Source: Alterileibacterium massiliense (GTDB lineage Bacteria; Bacillota; Clostridia; Peptostreptococcales; Anaerovoracaceae). Taken from it: a stretch of DNA of 64,000 nucleotides. Position 1 is the first letter of the stretch. The number at the start of each line of letters is the position of its first letter. Below the pieces are notes generated by a model. It ran no database searches. It was not told the DNA's origin and saw nothing but the letters and a program-made list of their open reading frames with translations. The stretch covers positions 1 to 64,000 of the forward strand of contig NZ_FNWE01000001.1 in the NCBI RefSeq assembly GCF_900104645.1. Direction: 5' to 3'. Positions 45,469 to 55,107 of the stretch are shown here, piece after piece. The position numbers and the translations under genes were made by a program.

Positions 45469-46386
45469 ATGTATTTAAGTGAGGAACTAAAAAAAATAAG
45501 TATCGATTGTAAATGCTTTAACGAAAAGAGCTTCAGCTCTCTTGGGCTTGCAGGATATAATGATGGTAAAGATGTTTGCACCTTTCTTGCAGCAAGTAAG
45601 TATGCCGATGGAATAAGTGAAGGCATTTCGATGATAATCACATCAAAAAGTGTCTATGATGAACTTCTAGACCAGAAGAAGATTGATGATAAATATGGAA
45701 TTTGTATAGTTGAAGATCCTAGAATCACATATTTTAAACTTCATAACGCACTCTGCCAAAATGATGAATACAAAAGAAAAGAGCATAAAAGCATCATAAG
45801 CGATTCTGCAAAGATAAGTAAACTGGCTTATATTTCGGATAAAAATGTAAAGATTGGAAACAATGTTGTTATTGAGGAATTTGTCTCAATTAAAGAAAAT
45901 ACGATAATCGGAGACAATAGCGTTATCAGAGCAGGAAGTATTATAGGTGGAACAGGATTTGAAATAAAAAATAGCGACGATCGTCTTTGGACGGTTACTC
46001 ACATCGGTGGAGTAATAATTGGAAACAATGTTGAAATACAGCAGAGTGCTACCATTGACAAGGCAATTTATCCTTGGGATGATACCATCTTATCAGATGG
46101 GGTAAGAATAAATAGTCAGGTTCAAATAGCACACGGCGTTAAAATCGATATAGACACTGAAGTCGTATCAAATGCAGGAATACAGGGCAGAGTTAAAATT
46201 GGAAAAGGCGTCTGGATTGGTCCAAACACTGCAATAAGAAATGGGATAAAGATAGGTGACAATGCAAGAGTTAATATCGGAGCAGTTGTAACCCTTGATG
46301 TACCTGATGGTGCAAGCGTTAGCGGTAATTTTGCAAGAGAACACTCAAAGATGATTCAAGAGATGAAAAGATATAAGGATAGCTAA
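45469..46386 (+). CDS. LpxD-like left-handed beta-helix N-acyltransferase
   Basis: This 305-residue protein resembles LpxD: an N-terminal UDP-binding-like domain (1-105) and hexapeptide repeats (about 120-280; IGNNVVIEEFVSIKENTIIGDNSVI ... IGGTGFE ... IGNNVEIQQSATIDKAI). LpxD makes lipid A, but this appears to be a Gram-positive genome and no other lipid A gene is present. A role like WbpD, acetylating the 3-amino group of a UDP-amino-uronic acid, fits the neighbours better. It begins 10 nt after the dehydrogenase. Confidence 0.8.
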   Translation: MYLSEELKKISIDCKCFNEKSFSSLGLAGYNDGKDVCTFLAASKYADGISEGISMIITSKSVYDELLDQKKIDDKYGICIVEDPRITYFKLHNALCQNDEYKRKEHKSIISDSAKISKLAYISDKNVKIGNNVVIEEFVSIKENTIIGDNSVIRAGSIIGGTGFEIKNSDDRLWTVTHIGGVIIGNNVEIQQSATIDKAIYPWDDTILSDGVRINSQVQIAHGVKIDIDTEVVSNAGIQGRVKIGKGVWIGPNTAIRNGIKIGDNARVNIGAVVTLDVPDGASVSGNFAREHSKMIQEMKRYKDS

Positions 46387-46435
46387 AGCAGACTATACAT
46401 TATTGTGTATATAATTTTTTAAGAAGGGATTAAAA

Positions 46436-47302
46436 ATGACTGCGAGCAGTGAAGATTTTTACTCATTGGAATTAAAAAAAGTACAAGACACAGAGCTTGA
46501 TATATTATTAAAATTTGACAAGATTTGTAGAGAGAATAACTTAACCTATTGTCTTGATGGTGGAACTGCTCTTGGAGCAGCCAGACATAAGGGGTTTATA
46601 CCTTGGGATGATGATATTGATGTTAATATGCCACGAAATGATTATGACACCTTTATGGAGATTGGACAAGAACAATTAGGAGATGAATATTTTTTGCAAA
46701 ATAGAAACACAGACCCTAATTCACCTTTTTCATTTGCAAAAATTAGGAAAAATAATACAACTTTTCTTGAATGGAATAAAAGAAATATAAAAATGCATCA
46801 TGGAATTTTCATTGATATTTTTCCACTGGATGTTTTACCAAGGGATTTGGACTATAGGGAAAAATATATAGAAAAGTGTTATAGGCTAAATAATAAACTA
46901 GTTAAAAGAATGATTCCTGATAGGGCATCTATTCCGGAAAAAAATATTAAATGGATTATTGGTGCACTTTCGAGAAGGGTGCAGCACTATTTACTCTGTT
47001 TGATCTCGGCAAAATCTATTGACAGGGAAATTAATGAGGAATTTTCAAAATATAATTCTAGAGGGTTTGATGGCAATGATTGCATTTCGCATTCATATGC
47101 AACAAAGACAGTTTTACCATCAGAAATTATGTTCCCGCCCAAGGAAATGGATTTTGAAGGACATAAATTCTATGCTCCAGCTGACTGTGATGCGTATCTG
47201 AAGATTTTATATGGTAACTATATGCAACTTCCAAAAGAAGAAGATAGAATTGGTCACAGACCACAGGTTATTTCTTTTGATAAAGAAATTTTTAGTAGGT
47301 AA
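46436..47302 (+). CDS. licD: LicD-family phosphotransferase
   Basis: LicD enzymes transfer phosphocholine from CDP-choline to sugars of teichoic acid, LPS or capsule. The 288-residue protein has the diagnostic block YCLDGGTALGAARHKGF (38-54), PWDDDIDVNMPR (56-67) and IFIDIFPLDVLP. Some LicD relatives transfer other polyol phosphates, but the LicC/LicA-like genes 12-16 kb downstream support choline. GC content drops here (one sampled line is 28%) and stays low to about 51.6 kb. Confidence 0.9.
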   Translation: MTASSEDFYSLELKKVQDTELDILLKFDKICRENNLTYCLDGGTALGAARHKGFIPWDDDIDVNMPRNDYDTFMEIGQEQLGDEYFLQNRNTDPNSPFSFAKIRKNNTTFLEWNKRNIKMHHGIFIDIFPLDVLPRDLDYREKYIEKCYRLNNKLVKRMIPDRASIPEKNIKWIIGALSRRVQHYLLCLISAKSIDREINEEFSKYNSRGFDGNDCISHSYATKTVLPSEIMFPPKEMDFEGHKFYAPADCDAYLKILYGNYMQLPKEEDRIGHRPQVISFDKEIFSR

Positions 47303-47333
47303 TTTGTATGAAGTTAATTAAAGGAAAAACTAG

Positions 47334-48572
47334 ATGTTATTAGTCGTATTATGGTTACTAAATCTATATGTGCTTTTTTATGAGTGGAGAAAAAAATCAC
47401 TGGGCACGGTTCTTTGGGCCATGCTTTTTGTGGTATTTACATTACCTCACAGTGTTCATCTATATATTGGAGATTACGACAAAACTGTGCTAGACACAGC
47501 TACGGTATATGCTATTATTTTTATTTTCTTATATTCTATAATCAGATTTATCTATTTTTATTATGCTGATTCCCCTGTAATTGAATTTAATTTTAGAGAT
47601 TGTTACGAGACACCAGAAAAACTTTTCAATATGGTATTCGCAGTTTATTTAGTTTGCTTTTTATTTACTGCAATTACATTTTATGGAAAAGGTTTTACAT
47701 TGCTAGGATCCTCATGGTCTGACACCTTGTATATGAAACAGACAATGATTGAAGTAATTACAGGTCAATTAGTAGTTGCATTTTCTGGGCTTGGATTTGT
47801 GTGTCTATCTAAAAACAAAAAACTGCATTTTGTAATTTGCCTTGGGATATATATATTCTGTTTGCTGTGGTCAAAATCCAGATATAATTTGCTTGGATTT
47901 ATTACACCATTCATTATATTTTTTATTTTCAATAAAGATAAAAGAAAGGTTGTTTTAGGAATTACAAGTGGAGTGTTTTTAGTTCTTTTAGTCTTTGTTT
48001 TTCAGCAAATTCGCTGGCTTCAAGATGTTACACTTGTATCATCTGTTGGAGCAGGAGAAATATTAAGACGCTCTTTTGAATATATGAAAGAAGGCGGAGG
48101 AGAATTTGGGCTACTAAAGGCTTTTTATTATTTTATAGAAAAGAATAATAATTTTGTAAATTTCGGAGAGGGACTGGGATATATAAGATTATTGCTTTTA
48201 CTAATACCAAGTGCTATATTGAAATCCAAACCTAGAGATTTCGCAATAGATATGTATAAAGAATGGACACATGTTGATAATCCTAGAGGCACTATGCATC
48301 CGACACTTTATGGTGATACATTTGCAAACTTTGGTTTTGCTGGATGCTTTATGGGCTTGCTTTACGGATTATTTATAATCTTTATAGACGAAAATATAAA
48401 AAGAACTCAAGATCCTATGATTAGAGTTATGAAAATAAGTATGGGATGCACAATGTTTGTTCTTCTTGGACGAGGAGCAATGTATAATGCAATTTTTAAT
48501 TTTATTATAGGCTGGTTTGTTTTAGAAGCGACTTATTGGCTTTTCTGCTCTAGGAGGAATTCATTATTATGA
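47334..48572 (+). CDS. Wzy-like polysaccharide polymerase
   Basis: This 412-residue protein has about ten to twelve membrane segments and a large extracellular loop (about 230-330), the plan of O-unit polymerases. Sequence is poorly conserved, as usual for Wzy. The text WSKSRYNLLGFITPF and GRGAMYNAIFNF resembles the O-antigen polymerase/OatP-type group. Its place between LicD and glycosyltransferases and near Wzx and Wzz homologues supports the call. It overlaps the next gene by 4 nt. Confidence 0.75.
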   Translation: MLLVVLWLLNLYVLFYEWRKKSLGTVLWAMLFVVFTLPHSVHLYIGDYDKTVLDTATVYAIIFIFLYSIIRFIYFYYADSPVIEFNFRDCYETPEKLFNMVFAVYLVCFLFTAITFYGKGFTLLGSSWSDTLYMKQTMIEVITGQLVVAFSGLGFVCLSKNKKLHFVICLGIYIFCLLWSKSRYNLLGFITPFIIFFIFNKDKRKVVLGITSGVFLVLLVFVFQQIRWLQDVTLVSSVGAGEILRRSFEYMKEGGGEFGLLKAFYYFIEKNNNFVNFGEGLGYIRLLLLLIPSAILKSKPRDFAIDMYKEWTHVDNPRGTMHPTLYGDTFANFGFAGCFMGLLYGLFIIFIDENIKRTQDPMIRVMKISMGCTMFVLLGRGAMYNAIFNFIIGWFVLEATYWLFCSRRNSLL

Positions 48573-49672
48573 AATTATTATTTATCAGTACTGCAGATAA
48601 AAATTACGATGGAAGAACTAGAGTATTGATTGACCTAGTTAAAACTTTTGCTGATGTAATAGAGATAACGGCAGCAAAGGATGAAGAATACTATTCCAGT
48701 AATGAGTATCATCTGCGATTAAATAATTCAATGGATTATTATAAATTTTTGAAAAAAAGCATTAAAATTGCTAAAAAACACAAAGACATAGATTGCTTAT
48801 TTATTGATAATAGAAAAGCTACAATTGCAGGCTTAAAATTAAAAAATATAATTAATCCAAAGATTACAATTTATGATGCTAGAGAATTGTATTTACGCGA
48901 AGAAATGAATACTATTTATAGCAAAATTGGATGCATATTTGAAGAAAAGATGATAAATAAATCAAATTTGGTCATTTGTGCAAATGAAGAGCGACGAAAA
49001 ATTATGGAAAGCAGATATGTCAACACTGATTTTCTTGTCTTTGAAAATTTTCGCAAATTAGAATATTCACAAAATATTGATAAAAAAAACATTGAAAAGA
49101 AGTTCACAAAATATTTTAATAATACAGGATTTCGTATTGTTTCAACAGGGGGTTGTGATCTTGACAGAGGAACAGATAGACTTGTATCTGCTTGTGCAAA
49201 ACTAAGTTACAAATATAGTCTTTTCCTTGTTGGATCTAAAGAAGGTTCAGATAAACTGATTATAGAAAATTTAAAGGAGCAATATAATATAAAGAGTATA
49301 TATTTTATACCTAAGCTTAGCCAAAATGAACTGAAATATTTTCTTTCTAAATGTGATGCTGGAATTGCTATTTATCATAAAAAAAATGCTAACAATCTTT
49401 ATTGTGCATCTGGAAAGGTCTATGAGTACATATATGAAGGACTTCCGGTTGCAGTTTCAGACAATCCGCCACTTATTAATTTAGTTAACGATTACAAGGT
49501 GGGAATATGTAGCTCAGATATACATAAAGCATTGGAAGAAGTATATGTTCGTCATAAGGAACTAAAAAACAATGTGAATACATTTATAGATAAAAACATT
49601 GTTGAAAATAAACAAAAGGAATTTTCAATAAAATTAAAAAAATATTGCATGGAGGTAAATTTTGAAAAATAA
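48569..49672 (+). CDS. Glycosyltransferase, GT4-like
   Basis: This 367-residue GT-B-fold protein has the N-terminal text LLFISTADKNYDGRTRVLIDLVKTF and a C-terminal donor domain with STGGCDLDRGTDRLVSACAKL and SGKVYEYIYEGLPVAVSDNPPL. ATG 48569 overlaps the Wzy stop. It is probably the third sugar transferase of the unit. Donor unknown. Codons are very AT-rich. Confidence 0.8.
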   Translation: MKLLFISTADKNYDGRTRVLIDLVKTFADVIEITAAKDEEYYSSNEYHLRLNNSMDYYKFLKKSIKIAKKHKDIDCLFIDNRKATIAGLKLKNIINPKITIYDARELYLREEMNTIYSKIGCIFEEKMINKSNLVICANEERRKIMESRYVNTDFLVFENFRKLEYSQNIDKKNIEKKFTKYFNNTGFRIVSTGGCDLDRGTDRLVSACAKLSYKYSLFLVGSKEGSDKLIIENLKEQYNIKSIYFIPKLSQNELKYFLSKCDAGIAIYHKKNANNLYCASGKVYEYIYEGLPVAVSDNPPLINLVNDYKVGICSSDIHKALEEVYVRHKELKNNVNTFIDKNIVENKQKEFSIKLKKYCMEVNFEK

Positions 49673-50273
49673 TTTTGAATATAAGATGTTGATTACACTA
49701 AAAAAATATTTTCTAATAATTCTTATCATTTCTATTTTAGCAGGTGCTTTTGCTCTGGTATACAATAAAAAAACTGTAAAAAAAGAATATTCAGCAAAGG
49801 CTACAATTTTGATTAATAACATTGATGGTTATGGGGAAAATAGCACATTGAAAGATATTCAAAAAAATCAAAAGCTTGTTGGAATTTATAGTAAATTGTC
49901 AACATCAAACATTGTGCTTACAGAAGTAATTAAAGAATTAGATACAAAGAATCTAAATGTAGATAATTTAAAAGAGATGATAATCGCAACACCTGATGAA
50001 GCATCCAGCACCTTTGATATAGAAGTTAAAAATCCGAACAAAGATTTTGCATTTAAAATTGCAAATGCTGAAATAAAGAGTTTATCAAAGATTTCAAAAG
50101 ACATTGTTGGAGAACAGAAGTTAGAGATTATTAGCTCGCCTCAAAAGCCTAATAAACCTGAAGTAAACAGAGTTAATAACAAGATGTATGCAATTATTGG
50201 ATTTATAGCAGGATTTCTTATTTCGTGGTTTCTACTATATTTGAAAGATAGCTTAAATTTTCGTAGTGAGTAA
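49662..50273 (+). CDS. Wzz-like chain-length determinant / BY-kinase adaptor
   Basis: This 203-residue protein has two membrane segments (about 17-36 and 173-195) around an extracellular alpha/beta part (residues 37-170). SPQKPNKPEVNRVNNK before the second segment is the Pro-rich motif of Wzz/CapA/YveK proteins. It controls polymer length or export. No tyrosine kinase partner is in the window. The TTG start 49662 lies 5 nt after GGAGGT and overlaps the preceding gene. Confidence 0.85.
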   Translation: MKNNFEYKMLITLKKYFLIILIISILAGAFALVYNKKTVKKEYSAKATILINNIDGYGENSTLKDIQKNQKLVGIYSKLSTSNIVLTEVIKELDTKNLNVDNLKEMIIATPDEASSTFDIEVKNPNKDFAFKIANAEIKSLSKISKDIVGEQKLEIISSPQKPNKPEVNRVNNKMYAIIGFIAGFLISWFLLYLKDSLNFRSE

Positions 50274-50284
50274 AATTTTAAAAA

Positions 50285-51580
50285 TTGATTACAGAAATAA
50301 TAGAAAAAATAAAAAAATTATATAGGAAAGGGCTTTTCGATATAATTGGCTCTGGATTGCTAAATAAGACATTTTTCTTCGTAGGCAATATCTTTGCAGT
50401 AAGATTTTTATCAAAATCCGAATATGGTGCATTTGGATATGCAGATAGTATAATGGCATTCATAATCACCTTAAATGGTCTAGGAATTACCAATGGTGTG
50501 CTTCAGTTTTGCTGTGAAAGTGATGATGAAACTCACAAAAGGAAATATGAGAAATATGGATTATTCTGGGGTTTGATAATAAGCCTTGCATTTTCTGCAT
50601 TTTGCATACTTTATTCGTTATTTGGGTATTTTTCTATAAATGCATCAAGAACTGTGTTCTTAGTTTATTCTTTATACCCAACCACATACTATCTTTTTAC
50701 ATATTATTGTGTAATATTAAGGTGTTATGACAAAAATAAACAATATGCAAAGATTAGAAATATTAATGCCTTCATCTATGCCACTTGTGAAATAGTAGGA
50801 ACATATTTTATAAATGAGATAGCAATAGTAATTGCACTATATATGGCTACAATAATCTCTTCTTATTTGGGATATAAATATATTGAATCATGTCATAAAG
50901 GCTATGAAAATGAAAATAAAATTGATTTTGACAACTTATCTTTAAAACTTGAAAATTCTGAAAAAAAAGAGTTTTTAAAGTATTCAATTTTCACATCTTT
51001 TAATCAAGTTGTCACCAATTTGGTTGGATTTGCGGATGTTCTTTTGATAGGAACAATAATTTCTAATCCTAAAGATGTGGCAGTTTATAAAGTCGCAACA
51101 GTAATTCCGCTAGCATTGATGTTTATCCCTGATTCTATTCTGATGTTTTTTTATCCTTATTTCGCAAAATATAAAGATGATAAAAAATGGATTATGGAGA
51201 GCACAAAGAAGCTTTTGATATATTCATCAATGCTCAATGTAATTATTGTATTATTTCTTATAATTATTGCTCCATATCTGATAACTATATTATGGGGGAA
51301 AAAATATATTACTTCGGTATTCCCACTTAGAATCTTAGCCATAAATTACTTTATATCAGCTACTTTTAGATACAATATAATATATATTATGAATGCATTA
51401 AGAAAAGTAAAAACAGTGTTAATTGTAAATATCATTTCCGGAGCTCTTGATATATTGCTAAATTATATACTGATTAGTAAATATGGATCTTTTGGTGCAG
51501 CATTTGCTACACTTTCCACAATGGCATTTACTACGATAATTTTGGTTCCGGTATTTATTAAGACTATAAAAAAAGAATAG
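50285..51580 (+). CDS. Wzx-type polysaccharide flippase
   Basis: This 431-residue protein has about twelve membrane segments of the MATE/PST superfamily. It begins LFDIIGSGLLNKTFFFVGNIFAVRFLSKSEYGAFGYADS, the usual start of oligosaccharide translocases, which move undecaprenyl-linked units across the membrane. The TTG start 50285 has no good ribosome site; coupling to the preceding gene (12-nt gap) is possible. TacF, the choline-selective teichoic flippase, belongs to the same broad family. Confidence 0.85.
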   Translation: MITEIIEKIKKLYRKGLFDIIGSGLLNKTFFFVGNIFAVRFLSKSEYGAFGYADSIMAFIITLNGLGITNGVLQFCCESDDETHKRKYEKYGLFWGLIISLAFSAFCILYSLFGYFSINASRTVFLVYSLYPTTYYLFTYYCVILRCYDKNKQYAKIRNINAFIYATCEIVGTYFINEIAIVIALYMATIISSYLGYKYIESCHKGYENENKIDFDNLSLKLENSEKKEFLKYSIFTSFNQVVTNLVGFADVLLIGTIISNPKDVAVYKVATVIPLALMFIPDSILMFFYPYFAKYKDDKKWIMESTKKLLIYSSMLNVIIVLFLIIIAPYLITILWGKKYITSVFPLRILAINYFISATFRYNIIYIMNALRKVKTVLIVNIISGALDILLNYILISKYGSFGAAFATLSTMAFTTIILVPVFIKTIKKE

Positions 51581-51614
51581 ATATACATGATTATGCATTT
51601 TAGGAGGACTTAAA

Positions 51615-52727
51615 TTGAAACAGATAAAGGTTATGTCAGTATTTGGCACTAGACCAGAAGCTATAAAAATGGCTCCTTTAGTAAAAGAGTTGGAATCAAG
51701 AAAGCAAATTAAATCTATTGTATGTGTCACTGCACAACATAGAGAAATGCTTGATCAGGTATTAAATATATTTAAAATAAATCCTGACTATGATTTTAAT
51801 ATAATGAAAAGTGGACAATCATTGACTGATATTACGAAATGCGTAATGTCAGAAATGACTAAAATATTAAAAATTGAAAAACCAGATATTGTGCTTGTTC
51901 ATGGAGATACAACGACAACATTTGCTGCAGGGCTTGCAGCTTTTTACGAGAAAATTGACATTGGGCATGTTGAAGCTGGACTAAGGACTAGAAACAAGTA
52001 TTCACCATTCCCAGAAGAAATGAATAGACAAATGGTTGATTGTATGACCGATATGTATTTTGCACCTACAATTAAAAGTAAACAGAATTTAATTGATGAG
52101 AGCATAGATAATTCTAAGATTTTTGTAACAGGTAATACTGTTATTGATGCAATGAAGACAACGATTAATAGCAATTATAATCATGAAAATCTAGAATGGG
52201 CAAAAGGTAGTAGGCTTATACTTTTGACGGCTCACAGAAGAGAAAATATTGGTAAGCCAATGGAAAACATATTTGAGGCTGTGAATAAAATTACAGATGA
52301 ATTTTCGGATGTAAAAGTTATATTCCCAGTTCACCTAAATCCTGAGGTTAGAAAAATTGCCAACCAAAAATTTGCTAATAATGATAATGTAAAAATGATT
52401 GAGCCATTAGATGTTTTTGATTTCCATAATTTTCAAAAAGCATCTTATTTAATCATGACAGATAGTGGGGGTATTCAAGAAGAGGCTCCTTCTTTAGGGA
52501 AACCGGTTCTTGTTTTGAGAGATACCACAGAAAGGCCAGAAGGTGTAGAAGCTGGGACACTTAAACTTGTAGGTACAAATAAAAATGAAATATATAAAGC
52601 TGTAAAACAGCTTTTAGATGATGAAGAAGAATATATTAAAATGTCTAAAGCGATTAATCCATACGGTGATGGCTTTTCAAGCAAGAAGATTGTAGATGAG
52701 ATAGAAAAAAAATACAAAAATAAATGA
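51615..52727 (+). CDS. wecB: Non-hydrolysing UDP-N-acetylglucosamine 2-epimerase
   Basis: This 370-residue enzyme inverts C2 of UDP-GlcNAc or derivatives. It has VFGTRPEAIKMAPLVKEL, TAQHREMLDQVL, VHGDTTTTFA, GHVEAGLRT, PEEMNRQMVDC, LLTAHRRENIG and DSGGIQEEAPSLGKPVLVLRDTTERPEG. Either it makes UDP-ManNAc (WecB) or, given the neighbours, it acts last on the diacetamido-uronic acid (WbpI). The TTG start has GGAGG 8 nt upstream. Confidence 0.94.
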   Translation: MKQIKVMSVFGTRPEAIKMAPLVKELESRKQIKSIVCVTAQHREMLDQVLNIFKINPDYDFNIMKSGQSLTDITKCVMSEMTKILKIEKPDIVLVHGDTTTTFAAGLAAFYEKIDIGHVEAGLRTRNKYSPFPEEMNRQMVDCMTDMYFAPTIKSKQNLIDESIDNSKIFVTGNTVIDAMKTTINSNYNHENLEWAKGSRLILLTAHRRENIGKPMENIFEAVNKITDEFSDVKVIFPVHLNPEVRKIANQKFANNDNVKMIEPLDVFDFHNFQKASYLIMTDSGGIQEEAPSLGKPVLVLRDTTERPEGVEAGTLKLVGTNKNEIYKAVKQLLDDEEEYIKMSKAINPYGDGFSSKKIVDEIEKKYKNK

Positions 52728-52763
52728 AATTGACTATTTAATGCCATTTTTAGGAGGAAATTT

Positions 52764-53903
52764 ATGCAATTTAGGGATTTAAAAAAACAGTATGAAGTAT
52801 TAAAAGATGAGATGGATAAGGCAGTTCTCGATGTGGCAGGTTCAGGAAAGTATATTAATGGTCCTTGGGTAAAAGAACTTGAAACTGAGCTTGCTGAATA
52901 TGTTGGAGTTAAACATTGTATAAGCTGTGCCAATGGAACTGATGCACTATATATTGCCATGATGGCTTGGGATATTAAAGAGGGTGATGCGGTATTTGTT
53001 CCAGATTTCACATTCTTTTCATCTGGAGAAGTTGTATCTCATGCAGGCGGAACACCGATATTTGTAGATGTTGATAGAAAAACTTATAATATCGATCCTA
53101 GTTCATTAGTAGATGCCATTGAAAAGGTTATTTCAGATGGCAAATTAGAACCTAAGGTCATCGTTTCCGTAGATCTATTTGGACTTCCTGCAAATTATGA
53201 TGAGCTTCAAAAAATCGCAGACAAATATGGATTGAAAATTCTTGAAGATGGAGCTCAAGGGTTCGGAGGAGAGATCAATGGCAGGAAGGCGTGCAGTTTT
53301 GGTGATATTGGTACGACCTCATTCTTCCCTGCAAAACCGCTTGGCTGTTATGGTGATGGCGGTGCTATATTTACAGATGATGATGAGCTTGCGATGAAGA
53401 TGCAGTCAATCAAGGTTCATGGAAAAGGTAAGATGAAATATGACAATGTGAGGATAGGTCTAAATTCAAGGCTAGACTCCATTCAAGCTGCTATTCTTCA
53501 AGTTAAATTTAAAGCTTTCAAAGAATATGAGGTAGCCGATGTTAACAAGGCTGCAAAAAAATATGACGAGTTAATTAAGGAAAAACTTGGAGATAAGATA
53601 ATCATTCCATTTATTCCAAAAGGTTATTTATCTTCGTGGGCACAGTACACCATTCAGCTGAAAGATAAGGACACGAGAGATTCGCTTCAGTCTGCACTTA
53701 AAGAAGAAGGCATTCCATCAATGGTATACTATCCTAAGCCTATGCATAATCAAGAGGCATTTGAGATAAAAGGTGAATATGAATTTAATACAGAGGGCAC
53801 AGATGCTCTATGCGACACAGTTCTATCACTTCCGATTCATCCATATATTACAGAAGATGATATAAATACAGTAGTATCAGCCATTGAAAAGAATTTGAAG
53901 TAA
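52764..53903 (+). CDS. DegT/DnrJ-family aminotransferase, WbpE-like
   Basis: This 379-residue PLP enzyme has SCANGTDALYIAM, VPDFTFFSSGEVV, LEDGAQGFGG and the PLP lysine K191 in SFFPAKPLGCYGDGG. GCYGDGGA is typical of the WbpE/DesV group, which aminates 3-keto sugars. The next gene, an oxidoreductase, would supply the 3-keto substrate. GGAGG lies 7 nt before the ATG. GC content returns to about 35% from here. Confidence 0.9.
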   Translation: MQFRDLKKQYEVLKDEMDKAVLDVAGSGKYINGPWVKELETELAEYVGVKHCISCANGTDALYIAMMAWDIKEGDAVFVPDFTFFSSGEVVSHAGGTPIFVDVDRKTYNIDPSSLVDAIEKVISDGKLEPKVIVSVDLFGLPANYDELQKIADKYGLKILEDGAQGFGGEINGRKACSFGDIGTTSFFPAKPLGCYGDGGAIFTDDDELAMKMQSIKVHGKGKMKYDNVRIGLNSRLDSIQAAILQVKFKAFKEYEVADVNKAAKKYDELIKEKLGDKIIIPFIPKGYLSSWAQYTIQLKDKDTRDSLQSALKEEGIPSMVYYPKPMHNQEAFEIKGEYEFNTEGTDALCDTVLSLPIHPYITEDDINTVVSAIEKNLK

Positions 53904-53918
53904 TTGGAGGAAGATAAA

Positions 53919-54989
53919 TTGAAATATGCACTCATCGGCTGCGGAATGATCTCACCAAACCATATTAAGGCGGCACTTGCCAGCGACCTTGAAATTGTGG
54001 CATTGTGTGATTTGGTAGAAGAAAATAGGCAAAAAGCATTTGAATTAATTCCTGAAGACAAAAGGAGTGGAATAAAACTATATTCTGATCACCAAGAGAT
54101 GCTTAAGGAAGTAAAACCCGAGCTTGTTGCGATTGCACTTGGTAGCGGACTTAAGAGAAAGCTTTCAATAGATTGCATGAGGGCTGGAGCTAATGTAATA
54201 GTTGAAAAACCCATCGCACTTTCCCTTGAAGACGCCGATGCTATGATCAATACAGCAAATGAATTAGGGCTAAAGCTTATAATTAATCATCAACTAAGGT
54301 TTGGAAACACTGTAAGGGCTCTTAAGAAAGAATCTGAAAACGGAGAGTTTGGTAAAATTTTGCACGGAACTGTTCAAGTTAGGCGAAATAGAAATAAAGC
54401 TTATTTTGATGCCGGCAAGTGGAGAGGAACATGGGCCGAGGATGGTGGTACTTTGATGAACCAGTGCATACATTATACCGATCTACTTCAGTGGGTTTTG
54501 GGAAGCGAAGTTTCGGAAGTTTTTGCATATACGGACAGAATGACGCATCCATATATTGAAGCAGAAGACCTTGGACTTGCCATTTTAAAATTTAAGAATG
54601 GAGCGTATGCTTCTATTGAGGGGACTGTTAATGTTTTTCCTAAGAACCTTTCGGATTCGATGGCAATTTTTGGAGATAAAGGTACTGTTTCTTTAGAAGG
54701 TAAGACGCTTGACGATGTAAAAGCTTGGAATTTCGAATCAGGACCTAAGGGCAGAGATGAAGCTATTAAGGAATATAATATCAAAGATATGGGAAGTGGG
54801 CATATACCTCTATATAGATATGCAGTTGATGTAATCAATGGAAATGATGATAAAATATGTACGGCAAGCGACGCAAGGAAGGCACTAGAGCTAATACTTG
54901 CTATTTATAAATCTGCAGCGGAGCATAGAGTAATAGAATTGCCACTTAATAATTGCAAAACGACAGATTTCACCGGCAGATTTGACTGA
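53919..54989 (+). CDS. Gfo/Idh/MocA-family sugar oxidoreductase, WbpB-like
   Basis: This 356-residue NAD(P)-dependent enzyme has a Rossmann start (YALIGCGMISPNHIKAAL), VEKPIALS with the catalytic Lys, and the C-terminal sugar-binding sheet (GGTLMNQCIHYTDLLQWVLG). WbpB oxidises C3 of UDP-GlcNAcA and hands it to WbpE, encoded just upstream. TTG 53919 has TTGGAGGA before it; a TTG at 53904 lies before that ribosome site. A terminator at 55019-55060 closes this block. Confidence 0.9.
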   Translation: MKYALIGCGMISPNHIKAALASDLEIVALCDLVEENRQKAFELIPEDKRSGIKLYSDHQEMLKEVKPELVAIALGSGLKRKLSIDCMRAGANVIVEKPIALSLEDADAMINTANELGLKLIINHQLRFGNTVRALKKESENGEFGKILHGTVQVRRNRNKAYFDAGKWRGTWAEDGGTLMNQCIHYTDLLQWVLGSEVSEVFAYTDRMTHPYIEAEDLGLAILKFKNGAYASIEGTVNVFPKNLSDSMAIFGDKGTVSLEGKTLDDVKAWNFESGPKGRDEAIKEYNIKDMGSGHIPLYRYAVDVINGNDDKICTASDARKALELILAIYKSAAEHRVIELPLNNCKTTDFTGRFD

Positions 54990-55018
54990 AGTTAAATATA
55001 TCTTATCAACATATTAAT

Positions 55019-55060
55019 ATTCATAAAGCTCATTTAAATGCAAAGGCTTTATGAATTTTT
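55019..55060 (+). terminator. Intrinsic terminator before the dlt genes
   Basis: ATTCATAAAGC (55019-55029) pairs perfectly with GCTTTATGAAT (55046-55056) over a 16-nt loop and is followed by five T. It separates the sugar-nucleotide genes from dltA. Confidence 0.85.
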
Positions 55061-55107
55061 ATGCTTATTGGATAACTCTTTACAACCATAATCTTAAAGG
55101 AGAATAT

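Noticed and set aside
55051-55107. Longer DltA start at ATG 55051
   Set aside because: It lies inside a terminator stem, lacks a ribosome site and adds residues not typical of DltA.
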